From positions 1,116,001 to 1,180,000 of the forward strand of contig NZ_BLPF01000003.1 in the NCBI RefSeq assembly GCF_011764425.1: 64,000 nucleotides of DNA. The letters run 5' to 3'. Below the pieces are notes generated by a model that worked only from the letters and a program-made list of their open reading frames with translations, was not told where the DNA came from and ran no database searches. Below are positions 61,144-64,000 of the stretch, piece after piece. Made by a program: the position numbers and the translations under genes. This stretch comes from Phytohabitans houttuyneae. Its GTDB lineage: Bacteria > Actinomycetota > Actinomycetes > Mycobacteriales > Micromonosporaceae. The number at the start of each line of letters is the position of its first letter. The first letter of the stretch is position 1.

Positions 61144-61944
61144 ATGGACCAGCCGACCTGGGCGGAAGGCGTCGACCTTTCGCGGCCCAGCCCGGCCCGT
61201 GTGTACGACTATCTGCTGGGTGGTCGGCACAACTTCGCCTCCGACCGGGCCCTGGCCGAGCAGATGCTGGCCGTCGAGCCGGACGCGCGGCGGTGGGCGG
61301 CGGCCAACCGCAGCTTCCTGGGGCGCGCGGTCGAGCACCTGCTGGACGCCGGTGTGCGGCAGTTCATCGACCTGGGCGCGGGCATCCCCACGGTGGGCAA
61401 CGTGCACGACATCGCGCTCGGCGCCACCTCGGACGCGCGCGTGGTGTACGTCGACGTCGACAAGGTCGCGGTCACGCACAGTCGCCACCTCGTCTCGGAC
61501 GTGTCGGACCGGGTGGGCGTGGTCCAGGCCGACCTGCGCCGCCCCGAGGCGGTGCTCGGCGACCCGGTCACCCAGCGCCTGATCGACTTCCGCCGTCCGG
61601 TCGGCATCCTGATGGTCGCGGTGCTGCACTTCGTGCCCGACTCCGACGACCCGCGCGGCGTGCTCGCGGTGTACCGCGACGCGGTGCCACCCGGCAGCGG
61701 CCTCGTCATCTCGCACATGACCCACCCGGCGGAGATGACCGAGGATGTGGAGCGGACGGTCAAGACCTACAGCTCCAGTGCGGCGCCGCTGACGTTCCGG
61801 TCCAAGAGCGAGATCGAGGAGCTGTTCACCGGCTGGTGGCTCACCGACCCCGGCGTGGTCGGCGTCCTGCAGTGGCACCCGTCGTCCCCCGGCTCGGTCG
61901 GACCGGACATTCCGGGCCTCGTCGGGGTGGCGACCAAGCTGTAG
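61144..61944 (+). CDS. SAM-dependent methyltransferase, DUF574 type
   Basis: 266 residues of the actinobacterial Methyltransf_19 (DUF574) family: SRPSPARVYDYLLGGRHNFA near the N-terminus, SAM pocket QFIDLGAGIPTVGNVHDIA, then YVDVDKVAVTHSRHLV and a C-terminal FRSKSEIEELFTGWWLTDPG. These proteins occur in many paralogous copies in actinomycetes; their targets are unknown. ATG 61144 preferred over GTG 61138 in the same frame. Confidence 0.9.
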   Translation: MDQPTWAEGVDLSRPSPARVYDYLLGGRHNFASDRALAEQMLAVEPDARRWAAANRSFLGRAVEHLLDAGVRQFIDLGAGIPTVGNVHDIALGATSDARVVYVDVDKVAVTHSRHLVSDVSDRVGVVQADLRRPEAVLGDPVTQRLIDFRRPVGILMVAVLHFVPDSDDPRGVLAVYRDAVPPGSGLVISHMTHPAEMTEDVERTVKTYSSSAAPLTFRSKSEIEELFTGWWLTDPGVVGVLQWHPSSPGSVGPDIPGLVGVATKL

Positions 61945-62148
61945 GCCGCGGCCGGCCGTGAGAATCTTCACGCCCGGCGCGTACGGCATCACCACTGGTC
62001 GATCGGTGTCCAGGCCGTCGCGCGGGCGAAATCGTTGCTACGTCAAGGAAAGCGGCGGCCGAGCCGCCTGCCGACCCTTCACGATCGACTCCCAGGGCTT
62101 CTGAGCAGCCTCTTTATTGTGGATCAAGGCCAGCGGAGGCGGTTCGAG

Positions 62149-62826
62149 ATGGGGGTTGCGCGCGTCGTGAGTGGTTTCGCCACCCGGACCTGGGACGGGT
62201 TGACCATCCCGGCACCGGGGACCTACGAGCTCGACCCCGCGCACAAGCGGATCGGCTTCCTCGCCCGGCACATGATGGTCAGCCCGGTGCGCGGCGAGTT
62301 CGCGGCGGCGACCGCCCGGATCACGGTGGCCGACGACCCGCTGGAGTCCGCGGTGACCGCCACGATCGACGCGACGAGCATCACCACCGGCAGCGCCGAC
62401 CGGGACGCGCACCTGAGCAGCGCGGACTTCCTCGACGTGGCGACCTACCCGACGCTGTCGTACCGCAGCACCGGCATCGGGCGGCCCGAGACCGAGGACC
62501 CGATCTTCTTCTGGGCCCGGCTGAAGGGGTACCGCCAGGGTCTGCGCGACGGCGGCGGCCCGGTGCCCCGGCAGTCGCCCGGCCGGTTCGTGCTGGCCGG
62601 GGAGCTGACCGTCAAGGACGTCACCCGCCCGGTCGACCTGCAGGTGGAGTTCGGCGGCGCCCGCACCGACCCGTACGGGCAGGACATCTTCGGGTTCAGC
62701 GCCACCGCCGAGATCAACCGCGAGGACTTCGGGCTGCTGTGGAACGTGGCGCTGGAGACCGGCGGCGTCCTCGTCGGCCGCACCGTCCAGATCGAGATCG
62801 CCGGGGAGGCGATCCGCCAGCCCTGA
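62149..62826 (+). CDS. YceI-family lipocalin-like protein
   Basis: 225 residues with the YceI beta-barrel signature: GTYELDPAHKRIGFLARHMM, SPVRGEFAAATARITVADDP, SADFLDVATYPTLSYRSTGI, GELTVKDVTRPVDLQVEFGG, and the final NREDFGLLWN. Family members bind isoprenoid or amide lipids; no signal peptide is evident here. A ~45-residue insert (WARLKGYRQGLRDGGGPVPR) between strands is longer than in typical members. ATG 62149 follows GGAGGC. Confidence 0.88.
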   Translation: MGVARVVSGFATRTWDGLTIPAPGTYELDPAHKRIGFLARHMMVSPVRGEFAAATARITVADDPLESAVTATIDATSITTGSADRDAHLSSADFLDVATYPTLSYRSTGIGRPETEDPIFFWARLKGYRQGLRDGGGPVPRQSPGRFVLAGELTVKDVTRPVDLQVEFGGARTDPYGQDIFGFSATAEINREDFGLLWNVALETGGVLVGRTVQIEIAGEAIRQP

Positions 62827-63057
62827 CCGGCCGCCGCGTCGTGGCTGGTCAGCACGCCTGCCCGGGCGCCGCCGCGACGGATGACGTACCCGCGAATCAG
62901 GTCATCCCGCCGAGGCCCGATGTCACCTCGGCGGCCTGCCCGGACCTCGCCGGCCCGTGCACGGTGACCGTCCCGCTGTCCCGGCCGCTCGGCGACCGGG
63001 AGCTGTACGACGCCGCCGGCCGGCGCTGGTCCCGGCCAACGGCTGAGCGGACAGAAA

Positions 63058-63089
63058 GCGGCGCCCCTCCCGGCCAGGAGGGGCGCCGC
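63058..63089 (-). terminator. Terminator of partial GH5_2 gene
   Basis: Perfect 13-bp stem GCGGCGCCCCTCC / GGAGGGGCGCCGC, loop 6, followed on the minus strand by TTTCTGT; 15 bases beyond the GH5 stop. Confidence 0.8.
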
Positions 63090-63104
63090 GGGTGACGGCT
63101 GTGA

Positions 63105-64000
63105 TCAGCTCGTCGGGAAGTTGTCCGGGGTCATGATGCGGCTGCGGATGAACTGGCCGGACGGCTTGAGCACGCCGGTACCGCTGTAGTTGCCGCCGTT
63201 GCAGGTGCCCGGCAGCAGCGCGGCGCTGCTCTCGCTGTGGTCGGAGAACGTCCAGTTCGCGTAGCTGATCTTCAGTGAGTCGAGCAGGTTGATCCAGGTC
63301 GTGCTGCTGGCCTGGTCGAACGGCCCGCTGCCGGTGTAGTCCACCGTGCCGAACTCGGTGACGAACAGCGGGATGCGGGTCGCCGCCCGGCTCACCGCCG
63401 CGCGGTAGTTGTCCTGGTGCGAGGCGGCGTAGAAGTGGAACGCGTACATCACGTTTGTGGCGTTGACCGGGTTGTTGATCACCTCGGTCTCGTTGCCGCC
63501 CTCGGAGACGCCCAGCGACGACCAGGCGCGGGTACCGACGATCACGACGCTGTCCGGGTCGTTGCCGCGGATCACCGGGATGACCTGCTCGGCGTAGCTC
63601 TTGATGGAGCCCCAGCTCACGCCGTTGGGCTCGTTGGCGATCTCGTAGATGACGTTGTTCTTGTTGGCGTGGCGGGCGGACACCGCGGCGAAGAACGTCT
63701 TGGCCCGCTCGAGGTTGAAGTTCGGGTCACCCGGCGTGAGGATGTGGAAGTCGATCAGCGCGTACAGCCCGCGCGCCGTGGCCAGCTCGACCAGGTTGTT
63801 CACCTGGTTGGTGAACGCGGTCGGGTTGGTCTCGTACCCCTCCTCCTGCACGTACATCGAGATGCGGAAGAGGTCGGCCTTCCAGTCGTTGGCCAGCGCG
63901 TCGAGCGAGGCGTTGTTGTAGCAGCTGCCGAACCACTGGATGCCGTGCGTGCTCATGCCGCGCAGCTGGATCGGGCGGTTGAACTGGTTGCACAGGTTGA
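63105..64000 (-). CDS. Secreted-type endoglucanase GH5_2, 5' end beyond window
   Basis: About 298 residues visible, C-terminal stop at 63105, start outside the window. GH5_2 pattern: RPIQLRGMSTHGIQWFG, acid/base Glu in YEIANEPNG, SVVIVGTRAWSSLG, FHFYAASHQDN, nucleophile Glu in PLFVTEFGTVDY, and WTFSDHSESSAALLPG close to the end. The frame continues unbroken to the window edge. Role: endo-beta-1,4-glucanase. Upstream modules (signal peptide, CBM) cannot be seen. Confidence 0.92.
   Translation of the reverse strand, partial: NLCNQFNRPIQLRGMSTHGIQWFGSCYNNASLDALANDWKADLFRISMYVQEEGYETNPTAFTNQVNNLVELATARGLYALIDFHILTPGDPNFNLERAKTFFAAVSARHANKNNVIYEIANEPNGVSWGSIKSYAEQVIPVIRGNDPDSVVIVGTRAWSSLGVSEGGNETEVINNPVNATNVMYAFHFYAASHQDNYRAAVSRAATRIPLFVTEFGTVDYTGSGPFDQASSTTWINLLDSLKISYANWTFSDHSESSAALLPGTCNGGNYSGTGVLKPSGQFIRSRIMTPDNFPTS

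Noticed and set aside
62841-63095. Possible 84-aa gene after YceI
   Set aside because: It runs through the GH5_2 terminator hairpin; at best a fragment ending near VTVPLSRPLGDRELYDA, too weak to call.

Overview
The window is very GC-rich DNA with long antisense open frames, frequent GTG starts, 4-base gene overlaps and many secreted carbohydrate-active enzymes carrying family 2 carbohydrate-binding modules and Pro/Thr linkers. This fits a soil or plant-associated actinomycete, most likely of the Micromonosporaceae type; nothing here fixes genus or species.

Layout. 1-3600: metabolic and redox genes (VOC end, ThDP enzyme, XRE-cupin regulator, thioredoxin-reductase-like flavoprotein). 3600-6750: secreted GH81 beta-1,3-glucanase with a LacI/CebR-like palindrome upstream. 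6780-9610: small conserved genes, a six-helix membrane protein, a GyrI-like protein and an acetyltransferase. 9728-17091: a tight four-gene operon (one-module NRPS C-A-T-TE, Acg-like nitroreductase, long-chain acyl-CoA ligase, glycosyltransferase) that looks like a small undescribed pathway, perhaps to a glycosylated N-acyl amino acid. 17092-18000 and 23489-23894: gene-free stretches holding three copies of a dispersed repeat. 18001-23488: epoxide hydrolase, shikimate-dehydrogenase-like, SanA-like, LysE, LysR and SDR genes. 23895-27575: a NACHT-type STAND ATPase and a TetR regulator, separated by a 162-bp MITE. 27637-35665: two ABC-2 export systems around a two-component system and an acetyltransferase. 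35700-44890: decayed remnants, AxeA-like acetyl xylan esterase, M6 protease, LLM oxidoreductase, a truncated CorA and a cyclase-family protein. 44900-45610: a small-peptide gene with its own promoter and terminator, then tRNA-Gly, tRNA-Gln and tRNA-Ser. 45841-52627: hydrolases, an ArsR-SRPBCC operon, and a Gfo/Idh-PmoA-cupin operon. 52607-60106: a pectin/cellulose island (rhamnogalacturonan-lyase-like protein, an ECF sigma factor fused to a PL9-like pectate lyase, a PL3 pectate lyase, a multimodular GH5 cellulase). 60162-64000: small enzymes and a partial GH5_2 cellulase.

How the parts fit. GH81, AxeA-like CE4, PL9/PL3, the rhamnogalacturonan-lyase-like protein and two GH5 enzymes together attack fungal or plant beta-glucan, acetylated xylan, pectin and cellulose. 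The most unusual protein is the ECF sigma/membrane/PL9 polypeptide (54258-56357), which could couple pectin contact outside the cell to transcription inside it.

Quality note. Five genes each lack a single base in a G or C run of 4-5 (about 5848, 13849, 18394, 19189, 48020). The pattern points to assembly indels rather than five real mutations, so these are annotated as one gene each.
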